NCBI GenBank assembly: GCA_947254665.1
Contig: CAMYEJ010000003.1
Location: forward strand, 1-22,878
Source: an uncultured Peptoniphilus sp.
GTDB lineage: Bacteria > Bacillota > Clostridia > Tissierellales > Peptoniphilaceae
DNA: 22,878 nucleotides
Direction: 5' to 3'
Part shown: positions 13,926-21,494 of the stretch, piece by piece
How positions within the stretch are numbered: the stretch's first letter is position 1
Layout: every line of letters begins with the position of its first letter
Notes under the pieces: model-generated
Told to the model about the DNA's origin: nothing
The model's input: only the letters and a program-made list of their open reading frames with translations
Databases searched by the model: none
Made by a program: the position numbers and the translations under genes

Positions 13926-14214
13926 CTCCCTCGTAAAAAAAGATTTGAAGAAGAAAGATTGGAGTTAGATTATGTATAAGATGTTTATTTAAATTCATTA
14001 TAATTTTTGAAATTATTTCATTTGCAAAGACTTTACCATCGGAGGCTATACCCGTTCGACTCACTTCGTTCGCTCAGGGTGACTGCGGTTGGGAGGATTT
14101 TATTTGCCTAGACTAGGTTAAATATAGGTAGAGATCCTTCGACTTCGGCGGTAAATCGTCTCCGCTCAGGATGACCCGTTGGTATTATTTTCGTTTGCTC
14201 GGGGTGACTGCAGT
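13926..14214. repeat. second copy of the window-start composite repeat
   Basis: It shares with 15-226, in the same order and orientation: CTCCCTCGTAAAAAAA, TTTGAAGAAGAAAGA, ATTTCATTTG, TATACCCGTTCGACT and CGCTCAGGGTGACTG. Conservation between the blocks is loose and AT-rich. Extra GCTCAGGATGAC/GCTCGGGGTGAC modules follow at 14132-14214. Confidence 0.75.
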
Positions 14215-14257
14215 TGGAAGGTTTATTGTAGCGTCGAAGCCCTAGCCGAAATCTTCG

Positions 14258-14287
14258 ATAAAAAATCAGATGCCTAGACATCTGATT
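14258..14287 (-). terminator. intrinsic terminator of the dnaB-dnaI-walRKHI operon
   Basis: On the minus strand AATCAGATG, loop TCTAGG and CATCTGATT (plus 14287 to 14264) form a perfect 9-bp hairpin followed by TTTT. It lies 8 bases after the walI stop. A fragment of the CCCTAGCCGAAATC repeat abuts it directly. Confidence 0.9.
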
Positions 14288-14294
14288 ATATTTT

Positions 14295-15143
14295 TTATAT
14301 TTTTTCTATTATTATATCACTGCCATCTTTAAATTCTATTCTCCATGATGGGATGGCTCTACCTCTTAGGGCTTTCGTTATATCATCAAGATACCCTTGT
14401 TCTTCTGGGTCGAAATAGTAGCATGGCTCAATCTTTACTATGGTTTTTTTATTTAAATTCTGTTTATCAAGTAGTGTTAGTAGTGCTTTTGATGCTGAGC
14501 CTGTGCTCATTTTCTTCCCTGATTGTTCAAGTACGTTTAGCCATAGTCTATCCATCTTCTGGATTCCATTTCTACTTAGTGTAAAGTTGGTGTAGGATGT
14601 TTCCAATAATTTTTGTGAGTAGGACTTTCTGTACTCTATTTCATAGGTCCCGTCATCATTTTTCTCGGATTTTACAAGGATTAGGTCGTCATTTTTAAAT
14701 TCGTGCTTCAATAGAAAATCCTTAGTTGCATCTATTGCATCCTCTATATTTTCAACATTGTATCCAGTCGAATTTTGGTCTTCGTAGATGATTCTTCTTC
14801 TGTTTATAAGGATAAGTGTCTTGTCCTTTCCTCTTATGATTCCATTTTCTCCTTGGGAATCTTCTACTTCTGCTGTGCCACCAAAGAATACTTTGTTTAG
14901 ATCTTCAATTTCGCTGGTTTCAAATTCAACGCTCAATGTATTCATGTTGTAGTTCTGTCTTGGCACTTTTGCTTCTACTTCTATATTTTTATTTTTTAGT
15001 AGTTCTATCGCCTTTTCTATAAATGGTTTTTGGTTCGTCTCATCCATGTAGGCAATCTCTTTTTTATAGATAAAACCAAAAAGAATGATGTTTGTGATTA
15101 TAAGAGATATTATGATGATTTTCTTCGCTAATTTTAAATCCAT
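14295..15143 (-). CDS. walI: WalK-associated regulatory protein WalI (YycI)
   Basis: This 282-residue membrane-anchored protein has a short cytoplasmic N-terminus, one transmembrane helix (about 9-27), and an extracytoplasmic YycI-type domain. WalI forms a ternary complex with WalH and the sensor kinase WalK through their membrane helices and tunes kinase activity: negative in Bacillus, positive in Staphylococcus. Identification rests on topology, size and position directly after walH, plus C-terminal segments of the family (IEPCYYF near 240, AIPSWRIEFKDGSDIIIEKI at the end). Its start overlaps the walH stop (TGATG). It is the last gene of the operon; walJ, often next in other Firmicutes, is missing. 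Confidence 0.85.
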   Translation of the reverse strand: MDLKLAKKIIIISLIITNIILFGFIYKKEIAYMDETNQKPFIEKAIELLKNKNIEVEAKVPRQNYNMNTLSVEFETSEIEDLNKVFFGGTAEVEDSQGENGIIRGKDKTLILINRRRIIYEDQNSTGYNVENIEDAIDATKDFLLKHEFKNDDLILVKSEKNDDGTYEIEYRKSYSQKLLETSYTNFTLSRNGIQKMDRLWLNVLEQSGKKMSTGSASKALLTLLDKQNLNKKTIVKIEPCYYFDPEEQGYLDDITKALRGRAIPSWRIEFKDGSDIIIEKI

Positions 15144-16453
15144 CAGATCACTCCTTTTACCACATTTTTATCCAGGTCTATATAGTAACTCTTGTCCTTG
15201 TAGTAGATTTTCATGCCTAGGATTAGTTCCTCTTCCTCTTCATCATCCATATAGACTAGACTTAATCCTTTTATATTTTCCACCACCTGTTGTACCGTTT
15301 CTGCTCCAAACTTATCCAAGTTTTCTCCGATTATATATTCAAAACTTCTTAGACGATGTGGATATTTTACTAAATCATCATCCGAATCGGCTCTTCTATA
15401 TCTTTCTTTGTAGCTTCTTACCATATCATCTTCGTTTTCGATTTCGATGTATGGATTACTGTCTTTAAGTGGTGCTACTTGTATGCCGTCTTCTCTCTTT
15501 TCAAAGATTATCTTGGTTTTATCTTTTTCATCATACATGGCTTTTAAATAGTGTCCTTCTGTTCGTCCCGTCTTTTCAACTAAGAAGTTTAGACTGTTTA
15601 TAAGCTTTTGAGATTTTTCTGTTTCTTCTTGTTTTCTTGCATTTAAGTCTTCGAATACAAGGTGACCGTCGTTTAATATTTTAAAGATTAGCGATTCATA
15701 GACGTAGATATCTTTTTCTTCGTCTCTGATTTCTTTTATAAAGTCTATATCTTTTGAGATAAATCTCTGTGCCAACATTATTCTATCCTGTGCCGATAAA
15801 TCTAAAACTCTATTGGTATATTTAAACTTCCTCGCGTAGATATAGTCTCCCACTGGGATAAATATATTTTGGGGAACATGGTATAGTTCGTAGATGGTCT
15901 TTGCTTCTATTAAATCCTTTGTTTCTTTTGATTTAAGGATGTTAGAAACTAGTACTTCAGAAGGATTTTTAAGTTTAAAATGTTTCTCTCCTCCTGAGAG
16001 GATGATGGTTTTATCGGAAAGATATATTTCATTTACCTTTATATTTAGTCCTTCCGTCTTATCCGCAAGACCCATAGCTTTTACAAAGTCTTGATCCTCT
16101 ATGTGGACTGCCATAGTTAGGACTATGGAATCTTCTTCTTGCAATTTTAAATATTCTTCGCCAGCTATCTCCTCATAGTCTTCAAGTGTTGTGGTAGTAA
16201 ATATTTTTGAAATCTCTGGCAAAAGTTTCTTAAATATATCGTCGGATTTGTATTCGAGATAGTGCTTCTTGCCCTTGTTATATACTACAACTCTTGGACT
16301 TAGCACCTTGCGAACGAGATCTTCTGATTTGAATTCTTCTTTTACTTGTACCGTTTCAGATTTGTCATCATACTCACTCCATAGGTAGTAGGTTTGAAAA
16401 ATTGCAGCTGCCGCAAGAATCACTATGAGTAAATTTCCTAAGAATCTTTTCAT
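15143..16453 (-). CDS. walH: WalK-associated regulatory protein WalH (YycH)
   Basis: This 436-residue protein has an N-terminal membrane anchor (about 6-25) after MKR, and a large extracytoplasmic YycH domain. Length matches the family (about 430-450 residues). It should act with WalI outside the membrane to control WalK. The sequence is rich in charged residues and divergent, as usual for this family, so the call relies on position between walK and walI, length and topology. The start codon overlaps the walK stop by four bases (ATGA) and its stop overlaps walI by one base, so the three are translated as a block. No catalytic motifs are expected. Confidence 0.85.
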   Translation of the reverse strand: MKRFLGNLLIVILAAAAIFQTYYLWSEYDDKSETVQVKEEFKSEDLVRKVLSPRVVVYNKGKKHYLEYKSDDIFKKLLPEISKIFTTTTLEDYEEIAGEEYLKLQEEDSIVLTMAVHIEDQDFVKAMGLADKTEGLNIKVNEIYLSDKTIILSGGEKHFKLKNPSEVLVSNILKSKETKDLIEAKTIYELYHVPQNIFIPVGDYIYARKFKYTNRVLDLSAQDRIMLAQRFISKDIDFIKEIRDEEKDIYVYESLIFKILNDGHLVFEDLNARKQEETEKSQKLINSLNFLVEKTGRTEGHYLKAMYDEKDKTKIIFEKREDGIQVAPLKDSNPYIEIENEDDMVRSYKERYRRADSDDDLVKYPHRLRSFEYIIGENLDKFGAETVQQVVENIKGLSLVYMDDEEEEELILGMKIYYKDKSYYIDLDKNVVKGVI

Positions 16454-18231
16454 GCTACACCTGGGAATTTAAGTGTCATCTTGGTTCCCACTCCTATTTC
16501 TGATTCGATGCTGATCCTTCCACCCATGGATTCCAAAATTTCTTTTGCAATGGATAGACCTAGTCCTGTGCCACCCATCTCACGAGATCTAGATTTTTCA
16601 ACTCTGTAGAATCTTTCAAAAATCTTGTTTAAATCTTCTCTTTGGATTCCAATTCCATTATCTTCTACGATTACTTCAACGTTTGCCCCTTCTGATTTGG
16701 CACTTACTTTAATCTCTCCGCCTTTTCTCGTATATTTAAGAGCGTTTGAAAATATATTTCTAAATACTTGGTCCGCCCCGTGTCTATCTACATACATGGA
16801 ATTTATATCCATAGGCACGTCCAAGGTGACCTTGTGATGCTTTTCTTTTATTAGCATGTCTAAAGAATTTATATTTGTAGACAAAAAGTCGTAGGTGTCA
16901 ACTGCTTCATAGTTCCACTTGGTTTCTTTGTAGTCCATGTTTGAAAGTTGTAGTAGATCCGTTACGAGCCTTGCCATCCTGTTGTTTTCTCTGTCAATTA
17001 CGCGAAGGAAATTACGAATGGAATCCAAATCCATATCCACATCAAGCATAGTTTCTGTGTACGATCCAATGGTTGTGATTGGAGTTTTGAGTTCGTGGCT
17101 GACATTCGCTACAAATTCTCTTCTCATAACATCTAGCCTATGTTCTTCGTTGATATCTTGAAGCACAACGATTACTCCAAGCACCCTGCCTTCGCTTTTG
17201 TATGGAGCATATTTAACTTTGTAAAAGACATCCTTTATCTGTGTATTTACTTCGCCAGATAGTGTGCTCACATCTTTAAAGTCGATGTCCTTTATGTTTA
17301 CCATGGAAAAATCTACCACTGATCCAACATGATTTTTGGATAGGGAAAGAATCTTCCTAGCTATTGGATTTGCGTGGACTAGCCTTCTATTTCTGTCGAT
17401 TGCCACCACACCTTCTGCCATGTAGTCGAATATTGTGTTAAGTTTGCTTCTTTCAAGCTCCAATCTGTCGAATGTATTTCCCAAATCTCTATTAAGTCCG
17501 TTAAACATTTTGGAAAGCTTACCTATTTCGTCGTCTCCCTTTACTTCTATCTCTTGATCGAAATTACCTTCACTCATCTTCTTCGCAGATGCAGTAAGTT
17601 CTTTAATCGGATTGGTTACAGAACTTGCCATGAAGTATGCCATGACAGATGTAATTGCAAGGGCGACAGCCACCGCAGAAATAAATATGGACCTCGCATA
17701 TCCAAGAACTGAATAGACTGAAGAAAGGTTCGCCACCATGTAGAGAGATCCTAAAACCTTAGAATTTTCCCCAATGATTGGTGCTGAGTAATGTAGTGTG
17801 TTGGATGAACGGTTCACATCTTCCACCAATAGGTCCATTTTCTCTCCTTGAAATGAACTAAGTAGTAAAGATGGATCTAAAAGTGGATAGTTAAGTGCGT
17901 TCACATGGGCTAGCTCCTTGGTATCCATCGCAGATGATGCGGCAATAATCCTAGGCGAATCTCCTCCTGTCACCACGAATGCACTGACATAGGAAGGAAA
18001 TGACCACACATCCATCAGCTTATTTATTTCTTTTTCATCTATTTTATCTTTTGAAAATATATCTGATCCTGCTCCGATGAATGAGTCACAGGAGTTCATC
18101 ATCTCGTCCTTAATATTGTCAATCTGTTCAAATTCCAACCTGTTTAATATAAATGTGCCGACTATTGAAAGTACGATTAAAACTAGGACGAAGTAGAGCC
18201 CAATCAATCGAAATTTTATACTTTTAAACAT
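16450..18231 (-). CDS. walK: cell-wall sensor histidine kinase WalK (YycG)
   Basis: This 593-residue kinase phosphorylates WalR to control autolysins and wall metabolism. Domains in order: TM1 (about 9-29), an extracytoplasmic sensor domain (about 30-178), TM2 (about 179-201), HAMP (202-255), a coiled linker, PAS (about 262-365, FDYMAEGVVAIDRNRRLVHAN), HisKA with phospho-acceptor H379 in FVANVSHELKTPI, and HATPase_c with the N box around N496 (RNIFSNALKYT), G1 DNGIG (524-528), F box ERFYRVEKSRSR and G2 GGTGLGLS (553-560). All catalytic elements are intact, and length is close to the 600 or so residues of Bacillus WalK. The start overlaps the walR stop by one base. Confidence 0.95.
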   Translation of the reverse strand: MFKSIKFRLIGLYFVLVLIVLSIVGTFILNRLEFEQIDNIKDEMMNSCDSFIGAGSDIFSKDKIDEKEINKLMDVWSFPSYVSAFVVTGGDSPRIIAASSAMDTKELAHVNALNYPLLDPSLLLSSFQGEKMDLLVEDVNRSSNTLHYSAPIIGENSKVLGSLYMVANLSSVYSVLGYARSIFISAVAVALAITSVMAYFMASSVTNPIKELTASAKKMSEGNFDQEIEVKGDDEIGKLSKMFNGLNRDLGNTFDRLELERSKLNTIFDYMAEGVVAIDRNRRLVHANPIARKILSLSKNHVGSVVDFSMVNIKDIDFKDVSTLSGEVNTQIKDVFYKVKYAPYKSEGRVLGVIVVLQDINEEHRLDVMRREFVANVSHELKTPITTIGSYTETMLDVDMDLDSIRNFLRVIDRENNRMARLVTDLLQLSNMDYKETKWNYEAVDTYDFLSTNINSLDMLIKEKHHKVTLDVPMDINSMYVDRHGADQVFRNIFSNALKYTRKGGEIKVSAKSEGANVEVIVEDNGIGIQREDLNKIFERFYRVEKSRSREMGGTGLGLSIAKEILESMGGRISIESEIGVGTKMTLKFPGVA

Positions 18232-18917
18232 TATCCACCAAAATAATATCCCACTCCACGGACGGTTACTATGTAGCGATAGTCTTTGTCCTTGTCTTCA
18301 ATCTTTTCACGAAGTCTTCTCACAGTCACGTCCACAGTACGAATGTCTCCGAAATATTCATATCCCCACACAGAAGATAGAAGTTCTTCCCTTGAAAAAA
18401 CTTTGCCTTCGTTCTGCGCCAAGAATTTTAAAAGTTCAAACTCACGAAGGGTAAGTTCAATGGTCTTGCCACGTTTCTTCACCATGTAGCGTTTTAAATC
18501 TATTTCAAGGTCGCCCCTATCAATAGTCTCTTCCACTTCCACAGATTTCACTTCCACTTCTCTTCTTCTTAGGTTTGCCTTAACCCTTGCGATTAGTTCT
18601 CTCATGGAGAAAGGCTTCACCACATAGTCATCAGCTCCCAGTTCAAGTCCTAGGACTCTATCCACTTCATCATCTTTTGCAGTAAGCATGATGACAGGAA
18701 TGTAGGAGAATTTTCTAAGTTCTCTAAGGGTTTCAAATCCATCTAGTTTAGGCATCATCACATCTAGTATCAAAAGATCATATTCATTTTCCTTTAAGAT
18801 TTCTAGACATTCTTCTCCGTTAGAGCAGGTGTCTGCCTCGTATCCTTCTCTCTTTAAATTAAATTTTATGATGTCCGCTATTGCAGTTTCATCGTCACAT
18901 ACTAGTACTCTGTTCAC
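18231..18917 (-). CDS. walR: response regulator WalR (YycF), OmpR/PhoB family
   Basis: This 228-residue regulator has a receiver domain (1-118): acidic pair D8/D9, phospho-acceptor D52 in LLILDVMMPKLDG, T79 and K101 in VVKPF. A linker and an OmpR-type winged-helix DNA-binding domain (about 130-228) follow, with recognition segment RTVDVTVRRLREKIE and the wing YIVTVRGVGYYF. It should bind direct repeats TGTWAH-N5-TGTWAH; such repeats occur upstream of the ABC exporter at 3565-3592. Length and motifs fit WalR well. It lies between dnaI (4-base gap) and walK (1-base overlap), so it is transcribed with replication genes here. WalR is essential in most Firmicutes studied. Confidence 0.95.
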   Translation of the reverse strand: MNRVLVCDDETAIADIIKFNLKREGYEADTCSNGEECLEILKENEYDLLILDVMMPKLDGFETLRELRKFSYIPVIMLTAKDDEVDRVLGLELGADDYVVKPFSMRELIARVKANLRRREVEVKSVEVEETIDRGDLEIDLKRYMVKKRGKTIELTLREFELLKFLAQNEGKVFSREELLSSVWGYEYFGDIRTVDVTVRRLREKIEDKDKDYRYIVTVRGVGYYFGG

Positions 18918-18921
18918 GAAA

Positions 18922-19878
18922 TCACTCCCATCTCAAATCTTTTCCATAGAACTTAATCGGTACAAATTTTTCAAAGACTCTCGAAAATACTCTGTCCGAA
19001 TAGGTCGCTGCCAGCTCTTCTGGATCTAGGTTCGTTGAAAATAGACATTTCTTTCCTGATAAAAGTCTTAAATTTATAATGTTAAACAGTTCCGCCGCCA
19101 CAAGTTTGCTGCTAAATTCACTCCCCAAATCGTCAATAATAAGCAGGTCGCAGCTAAGTAGGGCTTTGAATTTATTTTCGTCGAAGTTTATGTCCCTTCT
19201 AAACCTTCTCTCTTCCAAAAAGTCGAAGAGTTCCCAAGATGTTTGGTAAACCACACTATGTCCCGAATCTAGAATCTCTCTTGCGATGCAGTTAAGCAGG
19301 AATGTCTTGCCCTGTCCCGTCGCTCCGTAGAATAATAAATTAGAAAAATTTCTGTCCTCAAAATTTTTTATAAATCCCCAACATAGATCTAAAATTAGGT
19401 TCATATTCTGTCTTGGACTTGGAAGTCCTTCCAAGTACACTTCGTCGGAGAATTTTTCTATATTAAATGTTTCGAAATTTTCCTTTTCCAAACTATATTT
19501 AAGGTTTGAACTTTCGTAGAGGCTTGAGATAATCTTTTTCTCAAAGCAGCTACATCTCTTTCCGTCTGTCAAAACTCCTGTGTCCTTGCAATCCTTGCAA
19601 CTATAGATTGGATCTAGAAAATCCATCGGAATATTGTGGGCAGTGAGAAGTTCTCTCTTAAAATCAGAGAGTTCTTCGATTCTCTTTTTGTAACTTTCCA
19701 CTTCCTGCCCTTCGATGGACATAAGCGCTGCCTTTATCCCCAATGATTTTATTTCAGAGTCCACATCTTTGATCTGTGGGATGCTTTCGTAGAGAAACTT
19801 CTTTCTATTTTCCAGTTCCTTCTCGTTTTCTTCCCTGAGATTTTCGAAGTATTCTCCTATCTTTCTATACACGTCCAT
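18922..19878 (-). CDS. dnaI: helicase loader DnaI-like AAA+ ATPase
   Basis: This 318-residue protein loads the replicative helicase at origins and restart sites. The N-terminal helicase-binding region (about 1-115) ends in a zinc site, C94-X2-C97...C109-X-C111, as in Bacillus DnaI. The C-terminal AAA+ domain has Walker A GATGQGKT (185-192), Walker B LLIIDDLGSEF (245-255), sensor 1 STN (281-283) and an arginine-finger region SDRVFSRV (294-301). DnaC/IstB-type ATPases are the alternative, but neither transposase nor phage genes are present, and the upstream gene is DnaB/DnaD-like, as in the Bacillus dnaB-dnaI pair. It starts 4 bases after that gene. Confidence 0.9.
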   Translation of the reverse strand: MDVYRKIGEYFENLREENEKELENRKKFLYESIPQIKDVDSEIKSLGIKAALMSIEGQEVESYKKRIEELSDFKRELLTAHNIPMDFLDPIYSCKDCKDTGVLTDGKRCSCFEKKIISSLYESSNLKYSLEKENFETFNIEKFSDEVYLEGLPSPRQNMNLILDLCWGFIKNFEDRNFSNLLFYGATGQGKTFLLNCIAREILDSGHSVVYQTSWELFDFLEERRFRRDINFDENKFKALLSCDLLIIDDLGSEFSSKLVAAELFNIINLRLLSGKKCLFSTNLDPEELAATYSDRVFSRVFEKFVPIKFYGKDLRWE

Positions 19879-19882
19879 ATTA

Positions 19883-20869
19883 TCACCTGTTTATCTTCTT
19901 CATCGCATCAAGCATCTTCTGTCTCGCAATCTTTTCTAGTTCTTCTTTAGAATATTTAGAAGTTTGATGGTTGGTGCTGGTGAAGTTCTTCTTTATATTT
20001 ACCTTCGGAGGTTTCTTTTCACTTCTTACCTCTTCAACGGTTTTAAATCCTTTCTTGCGCCAGTTATCTATGACTCCATTTACATATGCAACGGAAGGAG
20101 ATTTTACATTTACCACCTTCGACGTTGCTTCCATAATCATTTCGTCGCTGAAGTCGTCATACCAAGAGTTGATCATTTCAAAATCATACTTGTTGAATTC
20201 CTTTTTAGAGAGTCCAATTGCTTTCATAATCTTATTGTATCTAAAGTATTTCTCTTCGTGGGTCTTATTGTATTCGTCCAGATCTTCCAAGGTCCTTATG
20301 TTTTTATCCGCCCAATTAAGCACGATCTTCTCAACATATTTAATCGCATAGACACCGCGAATTTCCGATGCAAAGTAGAATGCTTCTTCAATCATAAATA
20401 GTGGCATATTGTAGATGGAGGTCCAGTTGTAAATATTCATCTTTTCTGAAGACGAAATTGATTTTCTAAGGTAGAACTCTATATTTGCAAAGAATTCCGC
20501 CACCCTAGAATTGTCCAATAGGTCGCTTACATCATTTTGCACCGGCACCACATTCCAAATATTGTCTATATATAATTCCTTTAAATTTACATAGCTGTAG
20601 ATATTTTCTTCTCCTTCGGTTTCAATTTCTACGATTTGAAGGTCGCTCCAATATTTATAGGCTCTTCTTATGTCCGACTCTGTCATGCCTAAGATATCCG
20701 CCAAATTTTTCTCACTTATGGAGTCTCCCTTGTTTTCTTGAAGGAGTTTTAAGCCCATGAGGTACACCTTTACAAAGGCACCGTCAGCGGAAGGCATAAA
20801 ATCATTTATAAATATATTTTCGATTATCGTATAACCGAGGTCTTTTTCTGTTTTTTTATATTTAATCAT
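19883..20869 (-). CDS. DnaD/DnaB-domain replication initiation protein
   Basis: This 328-residue protein likely helps DnaI load the helicase. The N-terminal 100 residues look like a winged-helix DDBH1 domain (ISEKNLADILGMTESDIRRAYKYW, about 51-74). Two DDBH2/DnaD domains follow: about 115-200, ending with YVEKIVLNWADKNI, and about 212-292, ending with YVNGVIDNWRKKGF. Both carry the YxxxI-xxW pattern needed for single-stranded DNA binding in DnaD. A basic tail follows. Two DDBH2 units and the neighbour dnaI make it a counterpart of Bacillus DnaB rather than DnaD, although it is shorter than the 472 residues of that protein. Its start overlaps the GNAT stop by four bases. Confidence 0.85.
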   Translation of the reverse strand: MIKYKKTEKDLGYTIIENIFINDFMPSADGAFVKVYLMGLKLLQENKGDSISEKNLADILGMTESDIRRAYKYWSDLQIVEIETEGEENIYSYVNLKELYIDNIWNVVPVQNDVSDLLDNSRVAEFFANIEFYLRKSISSSEKMNIYNWTSIYNMPLFMIEEAFYFASEIRGVYAIKYVEKIVLNWADKNIRTLEDLDEYNKTHEEKYFRYNKIMKAIGLSKKEFNKYDFEMINSWYDDFSDEMIMEATSKVVNVKSPSVAYVNGVIDNWRKKGFKTVEEVRSEKKPPKVNIKKNFTSTNHQTSKYSKEELEKIARQKMLDAMKKINR

Positions 20870-21411
20870 AGCACCACTTTTTTCATTAAATAGTATCTGT
20901 GGAAACTCATTCCCAGTATATTTATTTTATCTTTTTTTTCGACAAATTGTAGTATTCCTCTCGGCAAAAATGTATACCAGGTGAGGACCCTTTTAAATCC
21001 CAAACTTTTGTAGAGGCTTAAGGCACGAATATTGTCCGTATGTACCTTGAGGTAAAAATTCTTTATCCCTAGCTTTCTATAGTAATCGATCATGGTCTCC
21101 ATAGCATCTCTACCATAACCCATCCCTGTGTAGTCTGCTCCAATGGAAATTCCAAAGGTTGCAGATTTAAAACGAGTATTTATATTTTTAAGGGAGATAA
21201 ATCCAATTCTATCCCACCCCACATTGATCGTGTAGTAGTAGGTGTGCCTTAGAGAAGTCTTCTCCTTGTACCATTCTTCTACATCTCTTCTCGTCATCTG
21301 TTTGAAATTGTAGTAACGAAGGCGCTGGTCTTCGTGCTCTTTATGATTTCTAAAACTCATTGCATCGTCAAGAGTAATAGCACTCATGTATACATTCTTT
21401 CCTTTAATCAT
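20866..21411 (-). CDS. GNAT-family N-acetyltransferase
   Basis: This 181-residue protein shows the GNAT acetyl-CoA fold: motif A with GISIGADYTGMGYGRDAM (about 87-104) including the pyrophosphate-binding turn GMGYG, and motif B with DNIRALSLYKSLGFKRV (about 126-142). The N-terminus MIKGKNVYMSAITLDDA resembles RimJ/SpeG-type members. The acceptor is unknown: ribosomal protein, polyamine or small amine are all possible. It is the first gene of the operon that continues with the helicase loaders and walRKHI, and it overlaps the DnaB-like gene by four bases, so it is translated with it. Whether that link is functional or incidental cannot be told. Confidence 0.85.
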   Translation of the reverse strand: MIKGKNVYMSAITLDDAMSFRNHKEHEDQRLRYYNFKQMTRRDVEEWYKEKTSLRHTYYYTINVGWDRIGFISLKNINTRFKSATFGISIGADYTGMGYGRDAMETMIDYYRKLGIKNFYLKVHTDNIRALSLYKSLGFKRVLTWYTFLPRGILQFVEKKDKINILGMSFHRYYLMKKVVL

Positions 21412-21424
21412 ACTACCCCCTTAT

Positions 21425-21433
21425 ATTATAACA
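21425..21433 (-). promoter_or_regulatory. extended -10 promoter of the GNAT-dnaBI-walRKHI operon
   Basis: On the minus strand TGTTATAAT (plus 21433-21425) is a perfect extended -10, about 14 bases before the GNAT start at 21411. No good -35 is visible. The leader would be very short. Confidence 0.55.
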
Positions 21434-21450
21434 GAAAAATCATTCTAACT

Positions 21451-21478
21451 TTTACAGAAGAGTAATTCATTGTATAAT
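21451..21478 (+). promoter_or_regulatory. sigma-A promoter of the ClC gene
   Basis: TTTACA (21451-21456) and a consensus TATAAT (21473-21478) are 16 bp apart. The predicted start near 21485 leaves a leader of only about 10 nt, in which the ribosome site AGAGGTG (21484-21490) just fits. Confidence 0.7.
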
Positions 21479-21494
21479 AAAATAGAGGTGTATA

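Larger units (their letters stand above)
13231..14260. repeat. repeat-rich, gene-free island
   Basis: About 1 kb without a credible gene. Modules seen: (i) blocks with conserved ends TTCGACT and GCTCAGG(A/G)TGAC around a variable centre at 13261-13302, 14055-14082 and 14132-14174, a partial one near 14188-14214, and one at 170-211; (ii) CCCTAGCCGAAAT at 13369, 13828 and about 14240; (iii) a block shared with 312-367 at 13469-13524; (iv) an 85-bp palindrome at 13628-13712; (v) a unit from 13926 shared with window position 15 onward. Between palindrome and second CCCTAGCC copy the sequence is purine-rich and higher in GC than its surroundings. No transposase is present, so it is a mosaic of non-autonomous elements. 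Confidence 0.8.

Noticed and set aside
13616..13979. Overlapping ORFs of 102 and 83 residues on opposite strands
   Set aside because: Both translate the palindrome and structured repeats; no ribosome site, unrelated residues, typical spurious ORFs of repeat DNA.
13231..14260. Possible CRISPR array or integron
   Set aside because: The repeats are diverged, irregularly spaced and of several kinds; no cas, integrase or regular spacers.
19964..20401. Two plus-strand ORFs of 126-145 residues
   Set aside because: Antisense of the DnaD-domain gene; no start signals, and they overlap each other in different frames.
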